A DNA stretch of 64,000 nt from assembly GCF_003590715.1 (NCBI RefSeq), contig NZ_QQVY01000006.1, positions 1-64,000 on the forward strand, read 5' to 3'. Positions 1-8,133 of this stretch are shown in pieces (position 1 is the first letter of the stretch; every line of letters starts with the position of its first letter). A program made the translations under genes and the position numbers. This DNA is from Paracoccus sp. JM45 (lineage in GTDB: Bacteria > Pseudomonadota > Alphaproteobacteria > Rhodobacterales > Rhodobacteraceae). The notes under the pieces are model-generated. The model was not told the DNA's origin. It ran no database searches and was given only the letters and a program-made list of their open reading frames with translations.

Positions 1-391
1 CGGCCTGACGACTAAAATCGTCGCGCTAGTGGATGCGCTCGGCAATCTGATCCGTTTCCTATTATTGCCCGGGCAGGCACATGACACAAAAGGCGTCGCG
101 CCACTGATCTGTAACGTTCCCTTCGGGGCTCTTCTGGCAGACAAAGCGTTTGACGCGAACTGGCTCCTGGAAGAACTGGATGCACGTGGGGCATGCGCCG
201 TGATCCCACCGAAATCAAACTGAAAGCAACAGCGTAACTACGACGCAGACGCTTACAAGTGGCGCCATATGGTTGAAAACTACTTCGCAAAGATCAAGGA
301 ATTCCGAGGTATAGCAACACGCTATGACAAGACCGATTGCAGCTACACCGCCAATTGGAACCTCGCCGCAGCCCTGATTGCTTCAAGATGA
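1..391 (+). pseudogene. IS5-family transposase, 3' remnant with in-frame stop
   Basis: This is the C-terminal part of an IS5-family (IS1031/IS427-like) DDE transposase, cut by the window edge. One frame from base 2 to the TGA at 389-391 reads through typical IS5 blocks: TKIVALVDALGN, LLLPGQAHD, the DKAFDANWL block holding a catalytic Asp, and the tail block YKWRHMVENYFAKIKEFRGI that holds the catalytic Glu. The frame is broken by a TGA at 221-223, between IPPKSN and KQQRNYDAD, where members of this group usually have Arg. A CGA-to-TGA change fits. I therefore call it inactive. No clear terminal inverted repeat was found between 392 and the tRNA gene. Confidence 0.8.
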
Positions 392-612
392 ATGTCCACG
401 GGCCCTAGTTGTTGGTCTAGAACGGCAACAGTCGTACAGCATACGGAACGTAGGCAGATCGATTTATAATGAGCTATTGAATCAGCATGTTGCGGTCACG
501 GTGTCGAAAATTCTTCTTTGCTCCACCCGCAAATTTTTACGACAAAAAGAATAATAAATATCTTGGCAAAATGCCCTTGCCACCTCTGTAAGACATCCAT
601 ATACGGATCAGC

Positions 613-702
613 GGAGATGTGGCCGAGTGGTCGAAGGCACGCCCCTGCTAAGGGCGCAGGCCCGAAAGGGTCTCGAGGGTTCGAATCCCTTCGTCTCCGC
701 CA
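613..702 (+). tRNA. tRNA-Ser(GCT)
   Basis: The 7-bp acceptor stem GGAGATG pairs with CGTCTCC, with one G-T pair. The anticodon stem-loop CCCCTGCTAAGGGG places GCT as anticodon. A long variable arm, the T arm GGTTCGAATCC and an encoded CCA end are present, giving 90 nt. The long variable arm and anticodon identify a class II serine tRNA that reads AGC/AGU. It sits about 220 bases from the IS remnant. Confidence 0.95.
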
Positions 703-969
703 AATACCGTTTTTATTAATAAGACTTGAACGCTTAACCGCGCGTTCTTTACCAGTCTGCATTCTCGGCTGTCGGGGTCCGGGAAGTTAATGGCTGCGCG
801 GATGTGGCAGCCGGGTTTTGTTTTCCAAACTACCTGATAATGCCGTTGTTGATGAGTAGAAGTTCGGGCCGAACAATCTGAGTGCAGCCCCGCTTTGGAA
901 GTGGCACTGATCGCTCTCGGCAAGTGCTTAAACCGGATCAAATGCGCCGTTGGATTTGAAAACACCGGA

Positions 970-2286
970 TCAGGCTGGATGGCCTGATTGCCGATCCAGC
1001 AGACGGACTTCGCGTTGCGGAAAAGGGATGCTGACGTTATGGACTTTGAATGTATCCCATAGCGCCAGAAAGACTTTTCCGCGTATGTTAGTTAGTCCGC
1101 CGGTCGGGTCCTTGATCCAGAACCTTAGCACATAATCGACGCTTGAATCGCCAAATCCGGTTATGTGGCAAACCGGAGGGCGGGTGCTTAGAACGCGGTC
1201 ATCGGTAAGTGCGGCTTCGGTGGCGATGCGGCGCACCAGATGGGGATCATCCGCATAGGATGTGCCGAAATGGATATCCAGCCGGACGAATTCATCCGAA
1301 TGCGACCAGTTAACGACCTGTCCCGTGATCAGATCCTCGTTCGGGATTAGATATTCGCGGCCATCCCGCGTCGAGATCGATGCATAGCGCGCCCCCAGAT
1401 GGTTGATCCAGCCAAAGGTTTCCCCAATCGAGATGACGTCGCCCGGCTTGATGGATTTGTCCATCAGGATGATGACACCTGACACCAGATTGGAAACAAC
1501 CTTTTGTAAACCGAAACCGATGCCCAGACCAATCGCTCCGGACAGGAATGCCAAAGCCGTCAGATCAACGCCGATTGCACGCAGGCCGATAATGAAGGCC
1601 AGAATGAAGAGGGCGGTCTGCAGCAGCTTGACGGAAAGGACCCTCATGGATGGCGACAGGTTCTCGCTGGCGGCGATGCGGGCTGATAGCCAGCGCGACA
1701 GAAATTTCGCGATCAGGAAAAAGACCACAAGCGTGGTGACCATATGCAGGGCCATCAGGGCCGAAATGCGGATCTCGCCCATCTCGATGGCCAGCTGGTC
1801 CAGAAACCGCGCCATGTTGCCGGTCAGCCCCAGCAGGCGCAATGTCACCCAGATCAATGCGGCCCATCGCACGGCCCTGCGTAAAAGGGGGTTTGCGATC
1901 AACCGCGTTGCAAAGGCGATGATCAACCATGCAAACGTCAGATTGCATAGGGACAGCAGCAGATAGGACCGACTGGGCCATGTCACCTGCTGCATGATGC
2001 TGACGGTGATCCAGACCAGAATAACGAAGAATATAGATCGCAGGCGCCGGTATGCCAGAACCAGAACGCGCAAGCGCCACATCGGCCACCCCTCGCGTGA
2101 TTGCATCCATTGGCGCAGGCGGGGGCCGAAAACCGCCCGTAAAATATGGGCCATGACCAGCAAAACCAACGCAATGATAACTTGATAGGTATTCCAGGGC
2201 CGCAGAAGATTTGCGACCAATATCTGTCCCTGTGCCAGCAGGTACTGACCAAGGGTGACAAGCTGGTCGATGAAGGTCTGGTCCAT
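970..2286 (-). CDS. MscS-family mechanosensitive ion channel
   Basis: This 438-residue inner-membrane protein belongs to the small-conductance mechanosensitive channel family, which releases solutes on osmotic down-shock. Several hydrophobic segments fill residues 30-240. They are followed by the glycine/alanine-rich pore helix at about 247-275 (SGAIGLGIGFGLQKVVSNL) and the MscS beta domain (KPGDVISIGETFGWI, then the loop IPNEDLITGQVVNWS, about 279-330). A C-terminal alpha/beta domain ends the protein. Extra N-terminal helices make it longer than E. coli MscS (286 residues). It is a single gene, with its ATG start at 2286 and no visible operon partner. Confidence 0.9.
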   Translation of the reverse strand: MDQTFIDQLVTLGQYLLAQGQILVANLLRPWNTYQVIIALVLLVMAHILRAVFGPRLRQWMQSREGWPMWRLRVLVLAYRRLRSIFFVILVWITVSIMQQVTWPSRSYLLLSLCNLTFAWLIIAFATRLIANPLLRRAVRWAALIWVTLRLLGLTGNMARFLDQLAIEMGEIRISALMALHMVTTLVVFFLIAKFLSRWLSARIAASENLSPSMRVLSVKLLQTALFILAFIIGLRAIGVDLTALAFLSGAIGLGIGFGLQKVVSNLVSGVIILMDKSIKPGDVISIGETFGWINHLGARYASISTRDGREYLIPNEDLITGQVVNWSHSDEFVRLDIHFGTSYADDPHLVRRIATEAALTDDRVLSTRPPVCHITGFGDSSVDYVLRFWIKDPTGGLTNIRGKVFLALWDTFKVHNVSIPFPQREVRLLDRQSGHPA

Positions 2287-2519
2287 AGGATGTGATGTCC
2301 GTGATCCGTGCAGGGCGATGGTTATCCTATTGTGGTGCAGAAACCTGCGTCTGTCAGCGTCCTATCGGCGTTTGGTATTTGTCTATCGGCATCGGGCGGG
2401 CCACCACATGATGGCGGGCCGTCTGTCAAATGCGAAGCGGTTTCGACGTTGAGGGGCGGGCGGGGATGCTGCTAGGTTCCAAAGGACCGCTTTTGAACCA
2501 GCCGCAGGAAGTGCCGCGA

Positions 2520-3026
2520 ATGAGATTTCTGAATATCAAACTGCCCGTTGTACTTTCGCTTGCTGCTGTAACTGCTCTTTCGGCCTGTGGCGGTTTCGGG
2601 CGGCCTAGTGAATTGGAGTGTATGGAGCGGGTGATGTATTTCGAATCCAACCGTTCCAGCCGCGACGGTATGGTGGCGGTGGGGACCGTGGTGATGAACC
2701 GTGCGACCTCTGGGGATTATCCGCGATCGGTTTGCGGGGTTGTTTCGCAAAAAGGACAGTTTGCCCCCGGCGTGATGACCAAGAAAATGAATCCCAAATC
2801 CGCCCCGCTGATCAGAGAGGCGGCAGTTTCGGTCATGCGCGGGGAACGCCATCCTATGGTCCAGCAGGCGAAATTTTTCCACACAGCCGGATATCGGGCG
2901 GGTTATAATAATATGCACTATGTGCTGGTGACTGGCGGGAACGCTTTTTATGAACGCCGCAGGCCCGAACTGGTCACACAGCCCGTTCCACCCCAACCGA
3001 TCGAGGGGATCACGGGCCGCCGCTGA
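2520..3026 (+). CDS. Lipoprotein cell-wall hydrolase (SleB/CwlJ-like domain)
   Basis: A 168-residue predicted lipoprotein. The start at ATG 2520 follows AGGAAG at 2506-2511 and gives a short signal peptide ending in the lipobox LSAC at about residues 17-20. An upstream in-frame ATG at 2430 would bury the signal peptide, so I rejected it. The mature part matches the Cell_wall_hydrolase family (PF07486): LECMERVMYFESNRS carries the conserved catalytic-type Glu, followed by MVAVGTVVMNR and VVSQKGQFAPG, and FFHTAGYR further on. Such proteins cut or remodel peptidoglycan. The gene is single and ends at a strong terminator. Confidence 0.85.
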   Translation: MRFLNIKLPVVLSLAAVTALSACGGFGRPSELECMERVMYFESNRSSRDGMVAVGTVVMNRATSGDYPRSVCGVVSQKGQFAPGVMTKKMNPKSAPLIREAAVSVMRGERHPMVQQAKFFHTAGYRAGYNNMHYVLVTGGNAFYERRRPELVTQPVPPQPIEGITGRR

Positions 3027-3040
3027 TCATATAAAAAAAA

Positions 3041-3076
3041 GCCGCCCGTCGATGTTCGACGGGCGGCTTTTTTTTT
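3041..3076. terminator. Bidirectional Rho-independent terminator
   Basis: The inverted repeat GCCGCCCGTCGA-TGT-TCGACGGGCGGC is flanked by an A-run on the left and a T-run on the right. It can therefore stop both the rightward hydrolase gene and the leftward permease gene that converge on it. Confidence 0.9.
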
Positions 3077-3089
3077 GCGAGTAAATGGA

Positions 3090-4856
3090 TCAGATCGCGT
3101 GTTCGTTCATCAGATCGCCCAGACGCTGGAAGGACTTTGCCCTTTGCAGATCCCACCAGGCAAAGACGAAATACACAAGGGTGCACCAGATCGTCAGATC
3201 ATAGAACATTTCGCGGTTTGCCAGATAGGCCACCGTATCGGGGCTGTTGAACAGCACCCGCCATGCAAGTCCCATCGGCAGGATCAGACCGATCAAGATC
3301 CAGACAGTACGGATGATCTTGGTGACCAAAGTATCATCTTTGACCGGCTGAAGAACCTCGCGCGCTGCAAGGTCCCGATGGTGGCCTTGCACGGCGGTGT
3401 TGAATTCGGCCAGCTCGGCCTCGGCCCGGGGCCAGCTGCCATTGGCACCTGCGCGTTTGGCAAGCTGCGTATACAGCACAACCGACAGGATCCACGTCGG
3501 AATGAATAGGTAATAGAACGGGAAAATATTGATCAGGTTCAGCCCGAAGCCAAAGATCAACGCCACCGCCCATGTGATAATCGCGGGCGTGTTCTGGCGC
3601 GAACCGCTTAGCTTATGCCAATAGGTCTTCATGCCAAGGCGAGGGAACAGCTGCTGTTCGGCGAAGACAATGCCACCGACAGGCACAAGCAGCAGACCGG
3701 CATAGGTCACCAGCGGCAGGAAGCTGCGATAGATGATTGGGAAACAGCTGCCTGCAACGACCGCTGCGCCAACAATCAACGTCACCTTGGTCCGCGAAGT
3801 ATTGGGGAAGACCGCTTGGGCGGCAAGACCCGCACGGTAAAGGTTGGAGTTTGCCGTAGTCCAACCGGCCACGATTACAATAACAAATCCACTAGTGCCG
3901 AGTGCAAGATAGGCGACATCACCTGGGGACACGAACGCGATCGAGGTTTTCATCACGGCTGCTGTCGCCGCCCCCATCAGTGCCGCCGAAATCCATGCCA
4001 CATAATGGCCGAACATCATGCCGGTTGCGGTGCAAATGCCATATCGTGCCTTACGGGCATAGCGGAACAGTGCCATGTCGATCAGACCAAAGTGCGCAAA
4101 GGTATTCGCAGCCCATGCAAAGCCGATGACTTCCCAGATGCCGATGCCCGGTTCTCCGGCGGCATTGATGCCGGTAAAGACGGTGGCGCTGCCAAGGTCG
4201 ATAAAATCGGCAAAGCTTGTCAGCGTGGTCTGGCCATTCAGCGATTCGCTTAGGGCAGGGATCAGGATCATCCCGCCTGCTGTAAACATGACCATCAGCC
4301 ATGGTGCACAGATCGATGCGAACTCACTCAGGATATTGAACCCGTAATAGGCGACCAGCAGTGCGACGATACTTGCCGATGTCGCGACAACGACAAACGA
4401 CAGGCTGGTCGGATAGGCATGTAATTGTGGCGGCAGGTCGAACAATACGCTAAGCGCGGTTGCCGATACGGTGATCATTGCAGCCGATATAACAACAAAA
4501 ATTAATACATTGGCACCGTTATATAACCTCGAGAACAGCTCGCCCATGTTCTGTTCAAGATAGGTATAAAGGCTTAATCGTGTCTTCACCGCGACCGGTG
4601 CCGTGATCAGCCAGAAACTGAGCACCGCCAAGGCGTTACCGATCAGCAGGCCGATCAGGATGTCATGCATCGTTGCGCCAAGCGCCACGAATGCCGCGCC
4701 GATGACAAATTCGGTCGCGGCGACATGCTCTGCCGCATAAAGACCAAGGAAATGCTGGGGGCCGTGCAGGCGATGACGGGGCACGGGAAGCTGTTCGTCG
4801 TCCATTTTCGCGATGGAGCGACGAAAGTCGTTTGATGTGTCTGTCATATTGTCCAT
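3090..4856 (-). CDS. NCS1-type purine/cytosine permease-like transporter
   Basis: A 588-residue polytopic membrane protein with about 12-14 hydrophobic segments. The N-terminal LPVPRHRLHGPQHFLGLYAAEH and segments such as AWAANTFAHFGLIDMALFRY and AGWTTANSNLYRAGLAAQAV fit the NCS1 family of nucleobase, nucleoside, hydantoin and allantoin symporters. The substrate cannot be read from sequence. It is about 100 residues longer than typical members. The extra C-terminal part holds a cytosolic loop (PRAEAELAEFNTAVQGHHRD) and two more membrane helices. ATG 4856 is the longest start; an ATG three codons later is better spaced from AAGAGA. No catabolic neighbour suggests the substrate. Confidence 0.75.
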   Translation of the reverse strand: MDNMTDTSNDFRRSIAKMDDEQLPVPRHRLHGPQHFLGLYAAEHVAATEFVIGAAFVALGATMHDILIGLLIGNALAVLSFWLITAPVAVKTRLSLYTYLEQNMGELFSRLYNGANVLIFVVISAAMITVSATALSVLFDLPPQLHAYPTSLSFVVVATSASIVALLVAYYGFNILSEFASICAPWLMVMFTAGGMILIPALSESLNGQTTLTSFADFIDLGSATVFTGINAAGEPGIGIWEVIGFAWAANTFAHFGLIDMALFRYARKARYGICTATGMMFGHYVAWISAALMGAATAAVMKTSIAFVSPGDVAYLALGTSGFVIVIVAGWTTANSNLYRAGLAAQAVFPNTSRTKVTLIVGAAVVAGSCFPIIYRSFLPLVTYAGLLLVPVGGIVFAEQQLFPRLGMKTYWHKLSGSRQNTPAIITWAVALIFGFGLNLINIFPFYYLFIPTWILSVVLYTQLAKRAGANGSWPRAEAELAEFNTAVQGHHRDLAAREVLQPVKDDTLVTKIIRTVWILIGLILPMGLAWRVLFNSPDTVAYLANREMFYDLTIWCTLVYFVFAWWDLQRAKSFQRLGDLMNEHAI

Positions 4857-5051
4857 TCTCTTGCTGTCCGGACCGCCCTTGCCGACGGTAACCGTCCAAG
4901 TGCACCCCCTTAGCTCAGGAACCCGCTGCGTTCCATCCCCTGACGCGCGTCAACCCACGTGTTTTTATCCGCTCCGCCAGCCGGGCAAGGGCGTGGCAAT
5001 AGCAGCACGTCAGTGGATCAGGGAATCTGGCCCAAAACATGGGCGCGGACG

Positions 5052-5654
5052 TCAAGCGATCATGAACACATCATAGCGCGTCGTTTTCCCGCCGATTTGA
5101 TGTGACGGTGCGCGCAGCCCGTGTATCGGATCGGCTTTTGCAGGCCATTTCAGAACCACCCGCTTTTGCGCATACTCCAACGCGACCCGCATCAGATCAG
5201 CTGCATCGTCATCACTGCCAACAATGTCGCGCACCTGCCGCAGCTCAAGCTTAACCAAGGCCGAGGTTTTGCGCGGCGGGTGCATCGGATCGATCAGGAT
5301 CGCTTCGGTTGCCAATTCGGGCAGCAGGTCTTTGGCATCACCATGCAGCAGCGTCATACGAGAGATAATATCGCGCAGCTCACCCCCCTCATCGAAGGCG
5401 CGCTGCATGCCGTCCGTCAACAAAGCATGCATTCTGGCCGAGCGTTCGATCATTGTGACCTGCGCCCCAAGCGAGGCGAGCAGGAATGAATCCCGCCCCA
5501 GCCCCGCCGTGGCATCGACAATGGCCGGTGTCTTGCCCGCACGCAGTCCCATCGCTTTTGCCAAAGCCTGCCCGCGACCACCACCAAAGCGCAAACGATG
5601 GCCAACCGCCCCGCCGACAAAGTCGATACGCAGTTCCTCGGGGATGCGGGTCAT
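5052..5654 (-). CDS. rsmJ: 16S rRNA (guanine1516-N2)-methyltransferase RsmJ
   Basis: A 200-residue class I SAM-dependent methyltransferase of the RsmJ (YhiQ) family, which methylates the small-subunit rRNA. VDATAGLGRDSFLLASLGAQVTMIER contains the SAM-binding glycine motif (about 46-71). The DPMHPPRK motif at about 121-128 is the hallmark catalytic motif of the family, and VVLKWPAKADP follows. No good ribosome-binding site precedes ATG 5654, and an ATG 27 bases upstream is out of frame. Single gene. Confidence 0.85.
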   Translation of the reverse strand: MTRIPEELRIDFVGGAVGHRLRFGGGRGQALAKAMGLRAGKTPAIVDATAGLGRDSFLLASLGAQVTMIERSARMHALLTDGMQRAFDEGGELRDIISRMTLLHGDAKDLLPELATEAILIDPMHPPRKTSALVKLELRQVRDIVGSDDDAADLMRVALEYAQKRVVLKWPAKADPIHGLRAPSHQIGGKTTRYDVFMIA

Positions 5655-5922
5655 GTCAAAGCCGCCGTATTATCCTGCATATCCCGCCAGTCCCGAAGAA
5701 TGTCTTGCTGTGATGCAGACTGCTACTTCCTGAACGGGCAATTGGTCAATGTTGCTTGGCATGGTGGTGGATTTGCCATCCGCGGCTTAACGGATGGTGT
5801 TCGAAACCTGACAAAGCGCGCTATTCGACAAGATGGGCTACCGAACAGGGTTGCACGTTATGGGTGTGCTTTTCTGCCGCCTGTCCATTTCATAAAAATA
5901 ACCAGCGTTTCCACTATCTTCA

Positions 5923-7794
5923 TTATGCATATGCAGAATTCTGATCATATGACATCTGCAACGGCTTTCCATTCCCAATATGCCGCATCACCAGTTTTTT
6001 CGCTTTATGCCCCTTCAGAATATTCGTTGCCGCCATTCGACTTTCTGCCGAAACGAATATTTCGTTATATTCCCGTTTCATCTTTTCAGGCAGTGCGGCC
6101 ATTGCCTGTTTTCCCGGAAAGAAACTTTCCGACCAACAACCTTCAGCGCAAATAATCTGGTGCTGGTCAAATACCAGATGGATATATGTAATCGGGCCAT
6201 CCGGTTGCGGCTGTGACACGCCTTTTATATTCAGAAACTCTTTTGCGGCAATCAGGGTGGATGTACCTGTCATGCGGGTTGCAATCTGGCTGTTCGACAA
6301 AATTCGATGCTGGGGCGAGACATGCAGATCTGCCGCAGGAACCGCGTTCCCCAATGCACCAGCAGCAATCTTGACGGGCCATAGATAGGGGCGGGTGGAT
6401 AATTCGTTATAACCAAGAACCCGCCGATTTATGGCACGCAAAATGCGGATGCTGCCGTCATATATGGTGACGGGATCACCGGCCTTAAGCGTTTCGATCA
6501 ATCGCGCGCCAGTAGGAGTCTGGATAGTGGTCCCTGCACAGAAACAAACGACATTGATATTCAGCCGGTTCAGATCTGCAATTGTTGTATCGTATATGGT
6601 GACGCTGCCGCTGGCCGAGTCGCTTGGCAGAGTAATCAGCAATGATCCGTCGTCCTGTTCCGAGGAGGCGGAGATCATCTCATCCATAGTAGTGAAATAC
6701 GAGCTTAAATCAATGATATCGCCATCATTATTCGAAAAATCGGTAATGTAGGTATTTGACCCGCTGCTAACTCTGAACAGGTCCGTCCCTTCGCCGCCTG
6801 TCAGTGTATTGTTTCCTGAACCCCCATCAAGCGTGTCATTGCCTGTGCCACCATCAAGGCTGTCATCATTGGCTGCCCCGTAAAGATAGTCATTGCCGCC
6901 TGCGCCAAGTAATGTGTCAGCGTTAACACCACCATAGATGTCCTCGTGGAAAAATTGGCCCTGAACAGTGGTGTTTGTCGACCCCAAGCTTTGGGCAGAT
7001 AACATTGTCATGCGGGCGAAATCATCGGCGTCACGGGCGTTATTTCCGGATAATCCTTCGATGGTTTCAGCCAGATCCGCGTAATGGGGCGAAAAAGATG
7101 CTGATTGGGTATAAGTTGTAACTGTGCCGTCGGAATATGTAATCGTCCCCGTACGGGACGTTGTGCCGATCAGGTAGGTTTCCGCAACTCCGTCCCCGTC
7201 AGCGTCGTAATCCAGATAATTGCCGGATCCACTCATCCCCCCAACGACCGTTGCACCATAGACCGTGAAATAACCGCCTATATCACCATCAATATCTTGT
7301 TCCGTATAGCTGCTTGATAGTAATTCGCCCGTGGTCTCGTGCAAGACACCTGCCTCTCCGTTTTCAGAGTAGGTAGCCGAAGGATATCCTGTAATGGTCA
7401 CGGTGCCCGACAGATCGTCCGGATCGTTTGCAATCAACAGCGATGCTGCCGGCCCGTCGTAAAATTCGCCGGTGCTCGTTAGGCGATGGCCGGCTTGCAG
7501 GCTCATATCGAAACCGGCTTTTACATAGTCTGTTCCACTGGCGAAATCGTCACGATATTCGTTCCAAGGTGAACCATCGTCGGGTAAGGTATATTCATAT
7601 TCGTTTGCGCGATGACTTTCCGATTCACCGTCCAGACTTTTTTGGGGGGTTGCTGTATAACCACCACCGGATTTCGGATCATGGTTGGCGCTGAAGTAAA
7701 TGCCGCCCCCGATATGAACACCCGAAAACTTAACGCTTACCGTAGACGTATATTCGATATCGGTTGCGCTTGGATCAACAATGGTCAGAGCCAT
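5923..7794 (-). CDS. Secreted protein: probable chymotrypsin/V8-like protease region, RTX repeats, Hint domain
   Basis: A 623-residue protein without an N-terminal Sec signal, preceded by AAAGGCAG. Residues about 1-235 have the layout of a chymotrypsin-fold serine protease: His38 in YFSANHDP, Asp89 in GTDYVKAG, the TVTITGYPS strand, and Ser188 in VVGGMSGSG followed by TYLIGTTSR. Spacings of 51 and 99 residues match the fold. Residues about 288-335 are RTX calcium-binding nonapeptides (GGNDYLYG, GGTGNDTLDGG, GGSGNNTLTGG). Residues about 415-590 are a Hint domain that begins with Cys417 in VVCFCAGTTIQTPTGARL and has VSPQHRIL. RTX repeats imply type I secretion, but no exporter lies nearby. Base composition looks more A+T-rich than neighbours, which may indicate transfer. 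The Hint/RTX call is firm; the protease call is my inference. Confidence 0.85.
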   Translation of the reverse strand: MALTIVDPSATDIEYTSTVSVKFSGVHIGGGIYFSANHDPKSGGGYTATPQKSLDGESESHRANEYEYTLPDDGSPWNEYRDDFASGTDYVKAGFDMSLQAGHRLTSTGEFYDGPAASLLIANDPDDLSGTVTITGYPSATYSENGEAGVLHETTGELLSSSYTEQDIDGDIGGYFTVYGATVVGGMSGSGNYLDYDADGDGVAETYLIGTTSRTGTITYSDGTVTTYTQSASFSPHYADLAETIEGLSGNNARDADDFARMTMLSAQSLGSTNTTVQGQFFHEDIYGGVNADTLLGAGGNDYLYGAANDDSLDGGTGNDTLDGGSGNNTLTGGEGTDLFRVSSGSNTYITDFSNNDGDIIDLSSYFTTMDEMISASSEQDDGSLLITLPSDSASGSVTIYDTTIADLNRLNINVVCFCAGTTIQTPTGARLIETLKAGDPVTIYDGSIRILRAINRRVLGYNELSTRPYLWPVKIAAGALGNAVPAADLHVSPQHRILSNSQIATRMTGTSTLIAAKEFLNIKGVSQPQPDGPITYIHLVFDQHQIICAEGCWSESFFPGKQAMAALPEKMKREYNEIFVSAESRMAATNILKGHKAKKLVMRHIGNGKPLQMSYDQNSAYA

Positions 7795-8133
7795 ATTATC
7801 TGCCTTTCAACACGTTTAACTTCATTTTAAAAAGTCAAATCAGCAGTAACTAACGATATGCTGTAATATCGGTAACAGTCATGCAAGTAATTGAATGGAA
7901 AATACCAGCCATTTAATTTCCCCAATTTGTGCATAGTTTTTAAAATATCCACTAACAACCTTGGGTTGCTAGATGTGCATACCATGCATATTTATCCAAG
8001 TGCACCTTTTTTAGGCGTTATTTTGGGCTGCAAGGCCGGTCGCACTTGCGAAGTGCTTATCCTTGGGTCAACCTGCGTGGCGTGAAGCCCCCATCAAGCG
8101 GGGATCAGACGGACATCTTCAGGGAAGAAAAGC
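7795..8133. promoter_or_regulatory. A+T-rich divergent intergenic region
   Basis: This 339-base gap separates the leftward Hint protein from the rightward ABC importer operon. It must hold both promoters. Visible elements are an inverted repeat TGCAT-ACC-ATGCA at 7976-7988, two copies of TGTGCATA (7928-7935 and 7974-7981), and GGAAGAAA just before the ATG at 8134. No gene, RNA or named operator was recognised. Confidence 0.4.

Noticed and set aside
6780..6915. The repeated glycine-aspartate codons in the Hint gene as a CRISPR or tandem DNA repeat
   Set aside because: The periodicity is at protein level (RTX nonapeptides) and the DNA copies diverge; no spacers are present.
7928..7981. Two TGTGCATA copies before the ABC operon, with a TATGCAC also near the TonB receptor
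   Set aside because: The short motif also occurs by chance elsewhere (for example near 30003), and it is missing from the asbA leader, so a shared iron operator is not supported.
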